DNA of 64,000 nt from Methylicorpusculum oleiharenae (GTDB lineage: Bacteria; Pseudomonadota; Gammaproteobacteria; Methylococcales; Methylomonadaceae), in contig NZ_WUTY02000001.1 in assembly GCF_009828925.2 (NCBI RefSeq), positions 2,758,492 through 2,822,491 of the forward strand, read 5' to 3'. Below, in pieces: positions 52,381 through 62,216 of this stretch (the stretch's first letter is position 1; each line of letters opens with the position of its first letter). The notes below the pieces were generated by a model, which did no database searches, was not told the DNA's origin, and saw only the letters and a list, made by a program, of their open reading frames with translations. The translations under genes and the position numbers were made by a program.

Positions 52381-55300
52381 ATGTTTACAGAACAAACCGT
52401 AACCGAAAATGGAATTATTGACCGCTTAAAACAATTAAGCGGTGTAAAGTGGAATTACTGTCACGGTGATGCTCTGCCTAAACAGGTCAACGATATATTC
52501 GTTGATGAATGGCTAAAGACGGCATTGTGTTCGTTAAATCCTGATATTGCCGCCAATCCCGATTATGCCGATGAAGTAATTTATAAGCTGCGCGGTGTCA
52601 TTTTAGAAGCCAAACATACCGGCCTGGTTAAAGCCAACGAAAACTTTAACGAATGGCTGATGGCGGAAAAGACTTTGCCGTTTGGTCAAGATGGCGATCA
52701 TGTCACCATCAACCTGATTGACTTTAACCAGATTGAAAACAACCATTTTGTGGTGTCGCAGCAGGTTCATTATATTGCCGCCACTGAGGTCTATTTTGAT
52801 ATTGTGCTGTATGTGAATGGCATTCCGTTAGTGGTGGGTGAAGTGAAATCGGCTACCCGGCCCTCCATCAGTTGGCAGGATGGCGCAGCGGATTTTATGG
52901 GCGGTCAAAAACACTACTGGAAAAATGTAGAACCGTTCTTTGTGCCGAATTTATTGTGCTTTGCCAGTGAAGGTAAAACCTTTGCGTATGGTGCCGTCAA
53001 TGCGGGTGTTAAGGACTGGGGGCCGTGGCATACAACCAGTCAACGCGATGAGATTCCGTTAACCTTGGCGGCAGTGCTGGACAGTGCCGAAGGTTTGTTG
53101 AATCCGCAAACGCTGTTGCAACTGCTGCATTCTTTTGCGCTGTTTTCGACGATTAAAACCGGCAAAAACACACCACCCAAACGCGCAAAAATCTTACCGC
53201 GCTATCCGCAATTTGAAGCGGCCAAACAGATTGTTGATCGGGTTAAAGCCGGTTATCCGCGTAAAGGACTGATCTGGCATTTTCAAGGTTCGGGTAAATC
53301 GCTATTGATGCTGTATGCAGCGCGTATGTTACGTGCTGATAACGAACTAAAAAATCCGACGGTGTTAGTGGTGGTTGATCGTCGCGATTTGGATACGCAA
53401 ATCAATGAAACCTTTGGCGGTGCGGATGTAAAGAATCTGATCAAAGTGCGCAGTTGTAAAAAGCTGGGGCAACTGATTGAGCAAGATAGTCGCGGCATTT
53501 TGATCACCACAATCTTTAAGTTTAAAGACGTTGAAATTGACGCCAACGATCATAACGGCCTGAATCCACGCGACAACATCATCGTGTTAGTGGATGAGGC
53601 GCATCGCACGCAGGAAGGCTCGTTAGGCGACAAAATGCGCTGGGCGTTGCCGAATGCGCATTTCTACGGTTTAACCGGTACGCCGATTTCCAGTCTGGAA
53701 CGCAATACCTTCAAGCTGTTCGGTGCGGATGAAGATGAAGGCCGTTACATGAATCGCTACAGCTATAAGCAGTCGATTCGGGATGGCGCGACCAATCCGG
53801 TTAAGTTTGAACCGCGCTTGGCTGAATTGCGTGTTGATCAAACAGCGATTGACGAAGAATTTCAACGAATGGTTGCAGAAAACAATCTGGATGACGATGA
53901 AAAAGCGGCACTTTCCAAACGCGCAGGTAAGCTTGCGATTTTACTGAAAGCACCCAAGCGCATGGAGGCCATCAGCGCGGATATTGCCGAGCATTTTGCC
54001 AGCCACGTTAAACCCAAAAAGATGAAGGGCATGGTGGTGGTCTACGACCGCGAAGCCTGTATGCAAATGTATTACTTGTTGGGCAATCGTCTGGGTTTTG
54101 ATGCAGTTGAGGTGGTTATGAATATTGACCAAGCGCCGATAAAAGCCACTGAAGGCGATAAGAAAGGCAAACAGAATAAAGATTGGTTGCGCTGGAAACA
54201 AGAATTGGAACTGCCGATTCAGGAAGCTGATTTTGAACGCTGGCAACACTTTGATGGCGACGAGCAAAAACAAAAAGACCTGATTGAAGAGTACAAAGAC
54301 CCAAGCCATGCGTTACAGCTACTTATCGTCACCGCGAAATTATTAACCGGTTTTGATCCACCGATTTGTTATTGCATGTATCTGGATAAACCCCTTCGAG
54401 ACCATACCTTGCTTCAAGCGATGTGCCGCACCAATCGTCTGTTTGAGATTGATGGCATCCGAAAGGAAATGGGGTTGATCATTGACTATCTCGGTGTGTT
54501 TGAGAATTTACGTTCTGCTTTAGCCTATAACCCGGAAGAAATAGAAGGAGTGATTGAAGGTATAGAGGCGTTTAAAGAACTGTTTCCGCTGCAACTGGAC
54601 AAGTGCTTGGCATTCTTTCCCAACATTGATCGCACGGTGGACGGGTTTGACGGCATTATGGCCGCGCAAGTATGTTTACCGACCAATGAAAAACGTGATG
54701 CGTTTGCGGCTGCGTTTGGTGTGTTAAATAAGCTGTGGACCGCGATTAGTCCTGATCCGTTTTTAGCGCCGTATCGACAAGACTTTACGTGGCTGGCGCA
54801 GATCTATGAATCCGTGCGACCCATTGGTCAAACAGGTGCTTTGGTGTGGGCGGCATTAGGGCCTGAAGTGATCAAGATGATTCACGAGAATACCGATATA
54901 ACCCGTATTCGTGATGATATTGATGAACTGATGATGGATGAACATGCGGTTTTTACCTTGACTGAAAAGGAACAAGAAAAGCGCGCAAGGCAGTTGGAAA
55001 TTAACCTGATGGGGCGTTTGCGAGGTCATGAAAATCCCAAGTTTGTTGCACTGGGCGAACGTCTGGAAAAACTACGTCAAGATTATGAAGCGGGGGTTAT
55101 CAAAGCCATAGACTGGCTGAAAGGCCTGCTGGATGCTGCAAAGCAAGCAGTACATCTGGAACGTGAGCTGGATGAAAAAGTAGTCACTGAAGAAGACAAC
55201 ATTCAGGCATTAACTAAACTCTTTCTGGAAACCAGACCCGATAGCACACCCAAAGTGATTCAGGACATCGTGGAACAGATAGACAAGATCGTTAAAGCGA

Positions 55301-55443
55301 CTCGTTTTGACGGTTGGCAAAAATCCAATAGCGGCCCACGTGAAATTCAGAAAGCGTTGTTATTGACTTTGGCGCAATTTGGACTGGGTAAGGACAAGGA
55401 GCTTTTTAATAAGGCTTATGGGTATATTGAAGAGCATTATTGA
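52381..55443 (+). CDS. hsdR: Type I restriction endonuclease/translocase subunit
   Basis: 1020 residues. The N-terminal PD-(D/E)xK nuclease has D140 and E154-V-K156 (FDIVLYVNGIPLVVGEVKS). The SF2 translocase has Walker A GSGKS at 303-307 and DEAH at 405-408 (VDEAHRTQ), plus YGLTGTPI and LTGFDPP. A C-terminal helical domain binds the methyltransferase core. The gene begins directly after hsdS and is last in the operon. Full-length and apparently intact, so the system should restrict DNA lacking its modification. Confidence 0.96.
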   Translation: MFTEQTVTENGIIDRLKQLSGVKWNYCHGDALPKQVNDIFVDEWLKTALCSLNPDIAANPDYADEVIYKLRGVILEAKHTGLVKANENFNEWLMAEKTLPFGQDGDHVTINLIDFNQIENNHFVVSQQVHYIAATEVYFDIVLYVNGIPLVVGEVKSATRPSISWQDGAADFMGGQKHYWKNVEPFFVPNLLCFASEGKTFAYGAVNAGVKDWGPWHTTSQRDEIPLTLAAVLDSAEGLLNPQTLLQLLHSFALFSTIKTGKNTPPKRAKILPRYPQFEAAKQIVDRVKAGYPRKGLIWHFQGSGKSLLMLYAARMLRADNELKNPTVLVVVDRRDLDTQINETFGGADVKNLIKVRSCKKLGQLIEQDSRGILITTIFKFKDVEIDANDHNGLNPRDNIIVLVDEAHRTQEGSLGDKMRWALPNAHFYGLTGTPISSLERNTFKLFGADEDEGRYMNRYSYKQSIRDGATNPVKFEPRLAELRVDQTAIDEEFQRMVAENNLDDDEKAALSKRAGKLAILLKAPKRMEAISADIAEHFASHVKPKKMKGMVVVYDREACMQMYYLLGNRLGFDAVEVVMNIDQAPIKATEGDKKGKQNKDWLRWKQELELPIQEADFERWQHFDGDEQKQKDLIEEYKDPSHALQLLIVTAKLLTGFDPPICYCMYLDKPLRDHTLLQAMCRTNRLFEIDGIRKEMGLIIDYLGVFENLRSALAYNPEEIEGVIEGIEAFKELFPLQLDKCLAFFPNIDRTVDGFDGIMAAQVCLPTNEKRDAFAAAFGVLNKLWTAISPDPFLAPYRQDFTWLAQIYESVRPIGQTGALVWAALGPEVIKMIHENTDITRIRDDIDELMMDEHAVFTLTEKEQEKRARQLEINLMGRLRGHENPKFVALGERLEKLRQDYEAGVIKAIDWLKGLLDAAKQAVHLERELDEKVVTEEDNIQALTKLFLETRPDSTPKVIQDIVEQIDKIVKATRFDGWQKSNSGPREIQKALLLTLAQFGLGKDKELFNKAYGYIEEHY

Positions 55444-55455
55444 TTATTTCAGTGC

Positions 55456-55582
55456 TGAAGTTTCCCAATAATTTCAAAAACGGACTGCCATTCTGCATGG
55501 GCTGCCGGAACGACGGCAATGATTACTACAAACTGAGTTCTCTAACCAGCCTCGGCAACCCTATAAAAACTGGGAAACTTCA
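55456..55582. repeat. Inverted repeat flanking the end of hsdR
   Basis: TGAAGTTTCCCA (55456-55467) and TGGGAAACTTCA (55571-55582) form a perfect 12-bp inverted repeat about 103 bp apart. The right arm overlaps the stop codon of the gene at 55580. It could be a small element or part of a convergent terminator. No target duplication was found. Confidence 0.5.
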
Positions 55583-56143
55583 TTTGGGTAAGGTCACGCC
55601 GCCTTTTTCGATGATCAACGCTTTTTTTAGCATATCGCTCGCAGACGGGTAGGCCTTGTAGGCTGCGCCTATTTTTTTGTAATAGGTGATCGTATCGAAT
55701 TTTTCATTGGCCTGTTGCCGGGTAATCCGGCTCAGCAAAGCCCTGAAAGCCGGTGATACGGTAACCACCCTCAAGCCTTTGATGATGCTGGTTTTCGACT
55801 CCACTAACACCAAATGAAATGGCAGATAGCCTTCATTGTCTTCCACTTTCTCATCGCCTGCCAAATGAATGGTAAAGGCAAGATCCGACCAGTCCAGAAA
55901 CTTATCGATTTTGAACAAAAAAAACAAGGTATCGTTTTCGTTAAATAAGCCAAATGAGGCAGAACCGTTCAAAAAGCAGTCAATATGCTTTTTAGTAACT
56001 GAAAAATTGAAGGTCAGCAACGGCGCGCCGTTAACCAGAACGATGCTCATACCTTCATCAGGTATGTCGTGATCAAATTTTTTACCCACCGTCAGTTGCA
56101 TGGTTTCCATCATTAATTGTGTCTTTGTGTTTCTTTCTGACAT
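55580..56143 (-). CDS. Unknown soluble protein
   Basis: 187 residues, no signal peptide or membrane helix. Strand-rich N-terminal half (MSIVLVNGAPLLTFNFSVTKK; LFNENDTLFFLFKIDKFLDW, split by family spacing) and a helical C-terminus (YYKKIGAAYKAYPSASDMLKKALIIEK). Family not recognised. It is convergent with hsdR and could mark the right edge of the restriction island or belong to the host core. An ATG at 56113 or 56110 is also possible. Confidence 0.6.
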   Translation of the reverse strand: MSERNTKTQLMMETMQLTVGKKFDHDIPDEGMSIVLVNGAPLLTFNFSVTKKHIDCFLNGSASFGLFNENDTLFFLFKIDKFLDWSDLAFTIHLAGDEKVEDNEGYLPFHLVLVESKTSIIKGLRVVTVSPAFRALLSRITRQQANEKFDTITYYKKIGAAYKAYPSASDMLKKALIIEKGGVTLPK

Positions 56144-56244
56144 TCTATAATCAAGCCCGACTTAAATGAAAATAAAACTGCGGTTAGTCCACGTAATTAT
56201 CGAAAAATCAAGCAGTTGTAGTAATTGGCCAAAAGGTGTCTTTA

Positions 56245-56889
56245 TCAGCCGGATAGTTGATGGTCTACTCTAAACCAGCCTGCGATACTGAAACGTTGTG
56301 CATGAGACATCAAAACTTCGTGCTCGATTTCTTCGCTGAGAAAGACTGCCAGCGTGCCGGCTTCGGGTTTTATACGCGTTGTTGGTGCGCCGGACTCCGG
56401 ATCAAAGAGAATCAATTGGCCGCCGTCCTCGTCCTTCCAGTCTGGATTCAAATAGCTGACGGTGCTCAGAACCCGATTAGCTGCGCCCCTAAAGCTATCT
56501 TTATGTTTGGCATAAAACGTTCCAGGCTCATACAGCGCAAAATGACATTCAAAATAGGTCAGACCCAGAAAAAGCTGTCGATTGATGCCCTGGCGCAAGT
56601 GTTCCATTTGCTCCAGATAAAGGCTTTGTGCCGTTGTCTCGCCGGATAACCAGCGGGTTTGATCGCTTCTTATCGATGGATCGACCATAAAGTCAAGGCC
56701 TCGTCCTACGCCTGCTTGTGTCAATCCGGTTGAACCGGCATGGTTTATCACCTCGTTTCGAAGGTCTTCAATCAAGATGGGTGAAAAATAATCAAAAAGG
56801 ACTCCCCAGCCTTGTTCGGCCAAATTTTGACAGAGTTGATCCATCAGTAAGTCATCAGGCGTTTGAATGGGTGCGTTTATACATGTCAT
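56245..56889 (-). CDS. 2OG-Fe(II) oxygenase, prolyl-4-hydroxylase-like
   Basis: 214 residues of the double-stranded beta-helix dioxygenase superfamily. The iron site is HKD in FYAKHKDSFRG plus a distal histidine in EIEHEVLMSHAQRFSIAGWFR, whose arginine would hold 2-oxoglutarate. YLNPDWKDEDGGQLILFDPE is typical of the P4H-like group. Substrate unknown; free or peptidyl proline and nucleic acids are all possible. It is divergent from rlmG. Confidence 0.88.
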   Translation of the reverse strand: MTCINAPIQTPDDLLMDQLCQNLAEQGWGVLFDYFSPILIEDLRNEVINHAGSTGLTQAGVGRGLDFMVDPSIRSDQTRWLSGETTAQSLYLEQMEHLRQGINRQLFLGLTYFECHFALYEPGTFYAKHKDSFRGAANRVLSTVSYLNPDWKDEDGGQLILFDPESGAPTTRIKPEAGTLAVFLSEEIEHEVLMSHAQRFSIAGWFRVDHQLSG

Positions 56890-56987
56890 CAGGTTTATTA
56901 TCCGGTTAAGAGGCGCGCGACAACCGTATCTTGATATCGGCGTTTCGCGGCGCTGGGGTATAATAGCCGGAAAATTTCAAGGTGTTA

Positions 56988-58151
56988 ATGGTGGTTGTAA
57001 AGCAGTTGGAAAGCAATGCAGATAATCGGATAATTGTTCCCCAGGGACAATTTGTGTTATCACGGTTGCCCGCCAGAAGGAATGAGCTCTTAAGAGCCTG
57101 GGATGCGGCAGATGAGTTGCTGTTGAATGAGTTGAATCAACACGGCTTGCCTGAAGCCGGGTCTCGCATTTTGATCATCAATGATGGCTTTGGGGCTTTG
57201 ACAGTCGCTTTACAACCTTATGCGCCAGTGGGCTGGTCCGATTCTTATCTCAGTCATCAGGCGAGCAGAATCAATCTGGATGCCAATGGCAGGTCGAAAG
57301 ATGAGGTGACTTTTTTGACAAGTTTGAATCAACCTTCCGGCCTGTTCGATTTGATTCTGATTAAAGCACCCAAGACTTTAGCCCTGCTGGAACATCAATT
57401 AATCGGCTTGCGGCCATTGCTTAAACCGGGCACCCGGCTGATCGTTGCCGGCATGGTCAAGGCTTTAACCGGTTCGATATGGACCTTGCTGGAAACGCTG
57501 ATAGGACCTACGACGACCTCGCTGGCTTGGAAGAAAGCGCGACTGATTGACGTGAAGCCTGATTCCCGTTTGCCGGTACCGGTAAATCCTTATCCCGGTT
57601 GTTACAAACTGGAAGGCACTGATTTTGACATCGTCAATCATGCCAATGTCTTTTCAAGAGAGCGTCTTGACATAGGCGCACGGTTTTTTCTTGAGCAACT
57701 GGCTCAGTGGCCGGATGCCCGAGATATTATCGATTTGGGCTGCGGTAACGGCGTGATAGGTCTGATGGCGTCTGCAAAAAATCCCGGAGCGGTCATTCAT
57801 TTTGTCGATGAATCCTATATGGCAGTTGCATCGGCAAGAGAAAATTTTCTCGCGGCGTTCGGTAACCGCGGCGCTGCAACATTCAGGTCAGGCGATTGTT
57901 TAAATGAATTTAAACCCGGTTCAGCGGACGTTATTCTTTGTAATCCACCCTTTCATCAACAACATACGGTGGGCGATATGATTGCCGTCCGGATGTTCAA
58001 GCAAGCCAGGCAAGTACTGAATAAAAAAGGCGCTTTGTGGGTGATTGGCAATCGGCACTTGGGCTACCATCAGACACTTAAAACTCTTTTCAGGCAGGTG
58101 TCTCTGGTTGCCGGCAATGCCAAGTTTGTAGTTTTTAAAGCAACCGGTTAA
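56988..58151 (+). CDS. rlmG: 23S rRNA (guanine-1835-N2)-methyltransferase
   Basis: 387 residues. It methylates G1835 in 23S rRNA using AdoMet. A degenerate N-terminal methyltransferase-like domain (about 1-195) is followed by an active one, with motif I DIIDLGCGNGVIGLMA and the catalytic motif CNPPFHQQH. That motif and the doubled fold are shared with RsmC; length and NPPFHQ fit RlmG better. The frame can start at GTG 56982, but the ATG at 56988 follows AAGG at good spacing. Confidence 0.92.
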   Translation: MVVVKQLESNADNRIIVPQGQFVLSRLPARRNELLRAWDAADELLLNELNQHGLPEAGSRILIINDGFGALTVALQPYAPVGWSDSYLSHQASRINLDANGRSKDEVTFLTSLNQPSGLFDLILIKAPKTLALLEHQLIGLRPLLKPGTRLIVAGMVKALTGSIWTLLETLIGPTTTSLAWKKARLIDVKPDSRLPVPVNPYPGCYKLEGTDFDIVNHANVFSRERLDIGARFFLEQLAQWPDARDIIDLGCGNGVIGLMASAKNPGAVIHFVDESYMAVASARENFLAAFGNRGAATFRSGDCLNEFKPGSADVILCNPPFHQQHTVGDMIAVRMFKQARQVLNKKGALWVIGNRHLGYHQTLKTLFRQVSLVAGNAKFVVFKATG

Positions 58152-58208
58152 AGAAGTGATGAGGTTTATCACTTTCCGGGTAATGTTTCTTTGAAGCAAG
58201 GTTAAAGC

Positions 58209-60002
58209 ATGTGGTGTAGTAGATTTAGATTTTTAAATTATTTAGTTGCGGGTGCTGTTGTATTAGGCGGCTGTACCACGTCAAGGCAGCTGGCTCTTGA
58301 TTATCCGGTACCTAAGGCCAGCTCTCTCGCACCTTCGGAGGGTATCACTTCAGATAATGGCGACGATTATTATGTCCAGCTGATTTCTGAATTTGAATTA
58401 AAAGGTGACAATGCTTTAAAAGCAGGCTGCACCGATATCGGACCCAGCTATGAGACGAATGAAACGTCTGCAGCAGTTATTTTTAAGGTCAAAAACGAGG
58501 CAGTTAACTATCAGCAGGATGTGACTGCGTTGGTTTATAAAGCGGGGACAGGCAAGTGTAATTTTAACCTTGAGACCCGTAAAGCCGCATTAACGCCCTG
58601 GTTAAGACTGGATTTGAGTAAGGAAACGGCCATTGATTACAGCTTTGTGACCAGTAATCAGAGCGATACTAATGTGACCAAATTACTCGGCGACGTCAAT
58701 ACGACGACCAATTTATTGGCCATAACCGGAGTTGGGCTTGGCGTGGCCGTGATGGGTAAAATGGCTAATGAGTGGGTTCAGGGCGCCCCGGTATTTGGCG
58801 CGCAGGTGCCCGTCCCCGCTCAGACGGTTCCTTCGGCGGCAAAAGTAAGCAGTGAAACCCACAACCTTCAATCGCTGATTCGTTTGTCGGGTAAAGATGT
58901 GGTCCTGAATGAAACCCGTTTGCCTGTATACGAAATAGCCGATGGTGCAACCAAAATATTGAGTTCCGAGCCCAAATTATTGGGTGAACTCAAAGTTTAT
59001 CCGGAATTGCGTAGAACACTGCTGCTGAAAAATCCCTCGTTAAATATACCCAATGCCCAGGATCTCAGCCTCGATGAGCTATGGCGCTCGCCCATTCGAA
59101 CCGCAAACGGCAGTATCGATTTAAAAACATTGATTGAAAAAGTGGATTCGGCGGACAAGCCCAATCTTCAGCCTGATTGGCAGAAATACGCCGATGTTGA
59201 AAGTCAGTGCCGCAAGTTAAAAAGAGTCTTGAGAGAGCTGGGTTTCAATAAATACGATCGCAATGCGGTTTTGTTTTATTTTCTGGGTTCTTCAACTGAT
59301 TGGCAAAACTATACGATTCCTGCGGCCAAATTGTCAGCGGGGGATTATAAAATGAGTACGCTGCAACAGTATCGCGAAAGGAGCTTTTCGGGTTGTCTGG
59401 CCAAACCGGATTATGACGCCATGGCGCAAATGGGTTTGTCGGTCAGTACCGATGAAACCTGGGAGACGCTATTAACAGGGCGTCGCAAACAGGAAAGTGT
59501 TGTGGGACCGGTTCAATCCATTGGCCGTCAATTAACCGCCGTGATCAATAATAAAAATCCAACCGAAATGGCGCGGCAAATTTATCCGTTGATTGCAACT
59601 GCCAAAGAGGGCAACGGCCAGGTGTTATTACAAAATAATCTGGGTGATTTCGGTCTGGAAAATCTGCTGGGAGTGACTGCGATCTCCGGCGAGGGCGTTG
59701 TGCTGACTTATCAGCAGGTTGAACAGGTTTTCAACTGGCTTGCTATCAAAGAGTTGAGTTGTTCAAGGCCTGCAATTGAACAGGGAAAACCATTGGGTCA
59801 TATCGGGTTGATGCTGTTTACCACTCAAGACGGATCACCCTGGCCTAAAGGCGGCGCACTGGAGTATGAAATCGTTAATGGCAAGATTGCCCGGCTGTCT
59901 TTCCAGAATCCGGCTTTTCGCGATTTTGAGCAAAGTCTCATTGATTTTCCTGAAGTCGGTGGCTGTCGTATCAGCAATGATTTTGTGCAAAAACTGAAAT
60001 GA
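58209..60002 (+). CDS. Large lipoprotein, unknown
   Basis: 597 residues. The signal peptide ends in the lipobox VLGGC at about residue 22, so the protein is lipid-anchored. A glycine-rich stretch (TNLLAITGVGLGVAVMGK) near residue 170-185 could be a membrane or amphipathic segment. The rest is mostly polar, with a helical middle and a C-terminus VGGCRISNDFVQKL. I recognise no domain. It lies between rlmG and fumA on the same strand, with 57 and 70 bp gaps, and may be transcribed with rlmG. Confidence 0.72.
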   Translation: MWCSRFRFLNYLVAGAVVLGGCTTSRQLALDYPVPKASSLAPSEGITSDNGDDYYVQLISEFELKGDNALKAGCTDIGPSYETNETSAAVIFKVKNEAVNYQQDVTALVYKAGTGKCNFNLETRKAALTPWLRLDLSKETAIDYSFVTSNQSDTNVTKLLGDVNTTTNLLAITGVGLGVAVMGKMANEWVQGAPVFGAQVPVPAQTVPSAAKVSSETHNLQSLIRLSGKDVVLNETRLPVYEIADGATKILSSEPKLLGELKVYPELRRTLLLKNPSLNIPNAQDLSLDELWRSPIRTANGSIDLKTLIEKVDSADKPNLQPDWQKYADVESQCRKLKRVLRELGFNKYDRNAVLFYFLGSSTDWQNYTIPAAKLSAGDYKMSTLQQYRERSFSGCLAKPDYDAMAQMGLSVSTDETWETLLTGRRKQESVVGPVQSIGRQLTAVINNKNPTEMARQIYPLIATAKEGNGQVLLQNNLGDFGLENLLGVTAISGEGVVLTYQQVEQVFNWLAIKELSCSRPAIEQGKPLGHIGLMLFTTQDGSPWPKGGALEYEIVNGKIARLSFQNPAFRDFEQSLIDFPEVGGCRISNDFVQKLK

Positions 60003-60072
60003 GCCGGAAGAATTCAACTATTCACGCAGTAGCGTGGGAACAATCTCATTTTCACTTAGCAAGGAATTAACC

Positions 60073-61599
60073 ATGACTCTTATCCGCCAGGACGATGTTA
60101 TTCAAAGCGTGTTTGATGCGTTGCAATTTATTTCCTATTACCATCCCAAAGATTTTATTCAGGCGATGCATGAGGCGTATCAAAAAGAGCAAAGTCAGGC
60201 AGCCAAGGATGCTATTGCTCAAATCCTCATAAACTCTCGGATGTGCGCGGAGGGGCATCGGCCTATTTGCCAGGATACCGGCATTGTCGTTGTGTTTTTA
60301 AAAGTCGGTATGGATGTGCGCTGGGAAGCCGACATGAGTGTGGCCGATATGGTTAATGAAGGCGTTAGGCGCGCTTATCGGCATCCGGACAATATCTTGA
60401 GAGCGTCCATTTTGTCCGATCCAGCCGGAAAAAGGATTAATACCAAAGACAATACGCCCGCTGTGGTCCACATGGAAATCGTTCCCGGAGATCACGTTGA
60501 AGTCGAAATCGCGGCCAAAGGCGGAGGCTCGGAAGCCAAATCCAAATTCGCCATGCTTAATCCTTCCGACAGCATTGTCGATTGGGTGCTTAAAATGGTG
60601 CCGGTTATGGGCGCCGGTTGGTGTCCGCCCGGCATTTTGGGAATAGGTATCGGTGGCACGGCTGAAAAAGCAATGATACTGGCCAAGCAAGCCTGTATGG
60701 AATCCATCGATATCCACGAATTGATAGCCCGCGGACCGCAGAACAGGGTCGAAGAACTGCGTCTGGAATTGTTCGAAAAAGTGAATGCTTTGGGCATAGG
60801 CGCGCAAGGGCTGGGTGGTCTGACCACGGTGCTGGATATAAAAATCCGTGACTTTCCGACGCATGCCGCGAATCTGCCTATCGCAATGATTCCAAATTGT
60901 GCCGCAACACGGCACGCGCATTTTATTTTGGACGGATCCGGGCCGGCCAAGCTTGAAGCGCCAAGTTTAAGCGATTGGCCCGAAGTGACCTGGGATGCCG
61001 GTACAACAGCCAGGCGTGTAAATCTGGCTACAGTGACACGGGAAGACGTTGCGTCATGGCAGCCGGGCGAAACGTTGTTATTGAGCGGCACCTTACTGAC
61101 CGGCCGGGATGCTGCGCACAAGCGTCTGATCGATTTGTTTAACCGCGGCAAACCGTTGCCGGAGGGTGTCGATTTCACCAATAAATTTATCTACTACGTC
61201 GGCCCTGTGGATGCGGTGCGTGATGAAGTAGTCGGTCCTGCGGGACCTACCACGGCGACACGCATGGATAAATTTACCGGTGCCTTGCTGGACAATACCG
61301 GCTTGCTGGGCATGATAGGCAAAGCCGAACGGGGCCCGGAAGCCATTGCAGCTATAAAAAAACACCGATCTGTGTATTTAATGGCGGTGGGCGGGGCGGC
61401 GTATCTGGTTTCCAAAGCCATACGCCAGGCCCGCATCGTGGCTTTTGCCGATTTGGGTATGGAGGCCATACACGAGTTCGTCGTAGAAGACATGCCCGTA
61501 ACCGTAGCCGTCGATGCCAACGGTATTTCTGTTCATAACACCGGTCCCAAAGCATGGCAGGCTAAAATAGGCAAGATTCCGGTGCTAACTGAAGGATGA
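60073..61599 (+). CDS. fumA: Fumarate hydratase class I
   Basis: 508 residues, iron-sulfur type, interconverting fumarate and malate in the TCA cycle. Cluster cysteines appear in RPICQDTGIVVVFLKVGMDV, GAGWCPPGILGIGIGGTAEKAM and MIPNCAATRHAHF. The C-terminal swivel domain has FIYYVGPVDAVRDEVVGPAGPTTATRMDKF (split by family spacing). The frame extends upstream to 60034, but ATG 60073 has AAGGAA directly before it. The oxygen-sensitive class I form fits a cell living at low oxygen. Identification is secure. Confidence 0.95.
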   Translation: MTLIRQDDVIQSVFDALQFISYYHPKDFIQAMHEAYQKEQSQAAKDAIAQILINSRMCAEGHRPICQDTGIVVVFLKVGMDVRWEADMSVADMVNEGVRRAYRHPDNILRASILSDPAGKRINTKDNTPAVVHMEIVPGDHVEVEIAAKGGGSEAKSKFAMLNPSDSIVDWVLKMVPVMGAGWCPPGILGIGIGGTAEKAMILAKQACMESIDIHELIARGPQNRVEELRLELFEKVNALGIGAQGLGGLTTVLDIKIRDFPTHAANLPIAMIPNCAATRHAHFILDGSGPAKLEAPSLSDWPEVTWDAGTTARRVNLATVTREDVASWQPGETLLLSGTLLTGRDAAHKRLIDLFNRGKPLPEGVDFTNKFIYYVGPVDAVRDEVVGPAGPTTATRMDKFTGALLDNTGLLGMIGKAERGPEAIAAIKKHRSVYLMAVGGAAYLVSKAIRQARIVAFADLGMEAIHEFVVEDMPVTVAVDANGISVHNTGPKAWQAKIGKIPVLTEG

Positions 61600-61613
61600 T
61601 CAAGTCGTTAATG

Positions 61614-61687
61614 GTAACTACTCGCCCGCTTTGAATTAAGGGTGTAGGTGGTTGATTTCAATGGATACGAAAATAGGTCCCTGTAGT
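61614..61687 (+). mobile_element. Family A element, truncated copy A5
   Basis: It begins GTAACTACTCGCCCGC and matches the first 70 bp or so of A1, then loses similarity near 61687. Only one end remains and no target duplication is visible. It lies between fumA and the Rieske gene. Confidence 0.7.
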
Positions 61688-61774
61688 AAAGATTGGGGGA
61701 TTACTGACGGCTCTTCTTTGTTTATTCACCTCTGGCCTGATGTTTGCTTTAATGTAAAACAGGGGTGAACCACT

Positions 61775-62182
61775 ATGGCAATAAAAAGAGTTCCAGAACC
61801 TATTTGTCAGGGATTTCAAATTCCGGAATTAGGTAAGTTTTCTTTTAATATCAAGTATCGGGGGAACGCGTTCGGCGCAATTCTGATTCGTTTTAACGGA
61901 GCGGTATACGGCTATTTGAATCAATGCGTGCATATGCCCAGGGCATTGGATTGTGAGGAAAGCAACATTTTTGATGAGTCGGGACGCTATTTGCAGTGTT
62001 CCATGCACAGTATTTGCTATGACCCGGTTAGCGGCGAATCGTTAAGTGAAATATGTGCAGGGAAAAAGTTGACGGCATTGAAGGTCAGGGAAGAGGGAAC
62101 TTGGGTGTATTTGCTTGATAAAAGAGCTGTAATGGAGACTCAACCCATTTTAGCGGATAAAAATAGCACCATCAGGTCATGA
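61775..62182 (+). CDS. Rieske [2Fe-2S] domain protein
   Basis: 135 residues. The cluster motif is C-V-H (NQCVHMP) and C-S-M-H (LQCSMHSICYDP) about 25 residues apart, the Rieske CxH...CxxH pattern. No signal peptide, membrane helix or oxygenase catalytic domain, so it is probably a soluble ferredoxin-type carrier or a nitrite-reductase small-subunit-like protein. GGGTGAA precedes the ATG. No partner gene lies next to it. It ends in an intrinsic terminator. Confidence 0.9.
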   Translation: MAIKRVPEPICQGFQIPELGKFSFNIKYRGNAFGAILIRFNGAVYGYLNQCVHMPRALDCEESNIFDESGRYLQCSMHSICYDPVSGESLSEICAGKKLTALKVREEGTWVYLLDKRAVMETQPILADKNSTIRS

Positions 62183-62204
62183 AATAACCCGATGGCTCTT
62201 TTTA
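62169..62204 (+). terminator. Intrinsic terminator of the Rieske gene
   Basis: CCATC/GATGG outer arms (62169-62173 with 62191-62195) with inner GG/CC pairs are followed by CTCTTTTTAC. The left arm overlaps the last codons of the gene. Confidence 0.65.
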
Positions 62205-62216
62205 CACCTGCCGCGC

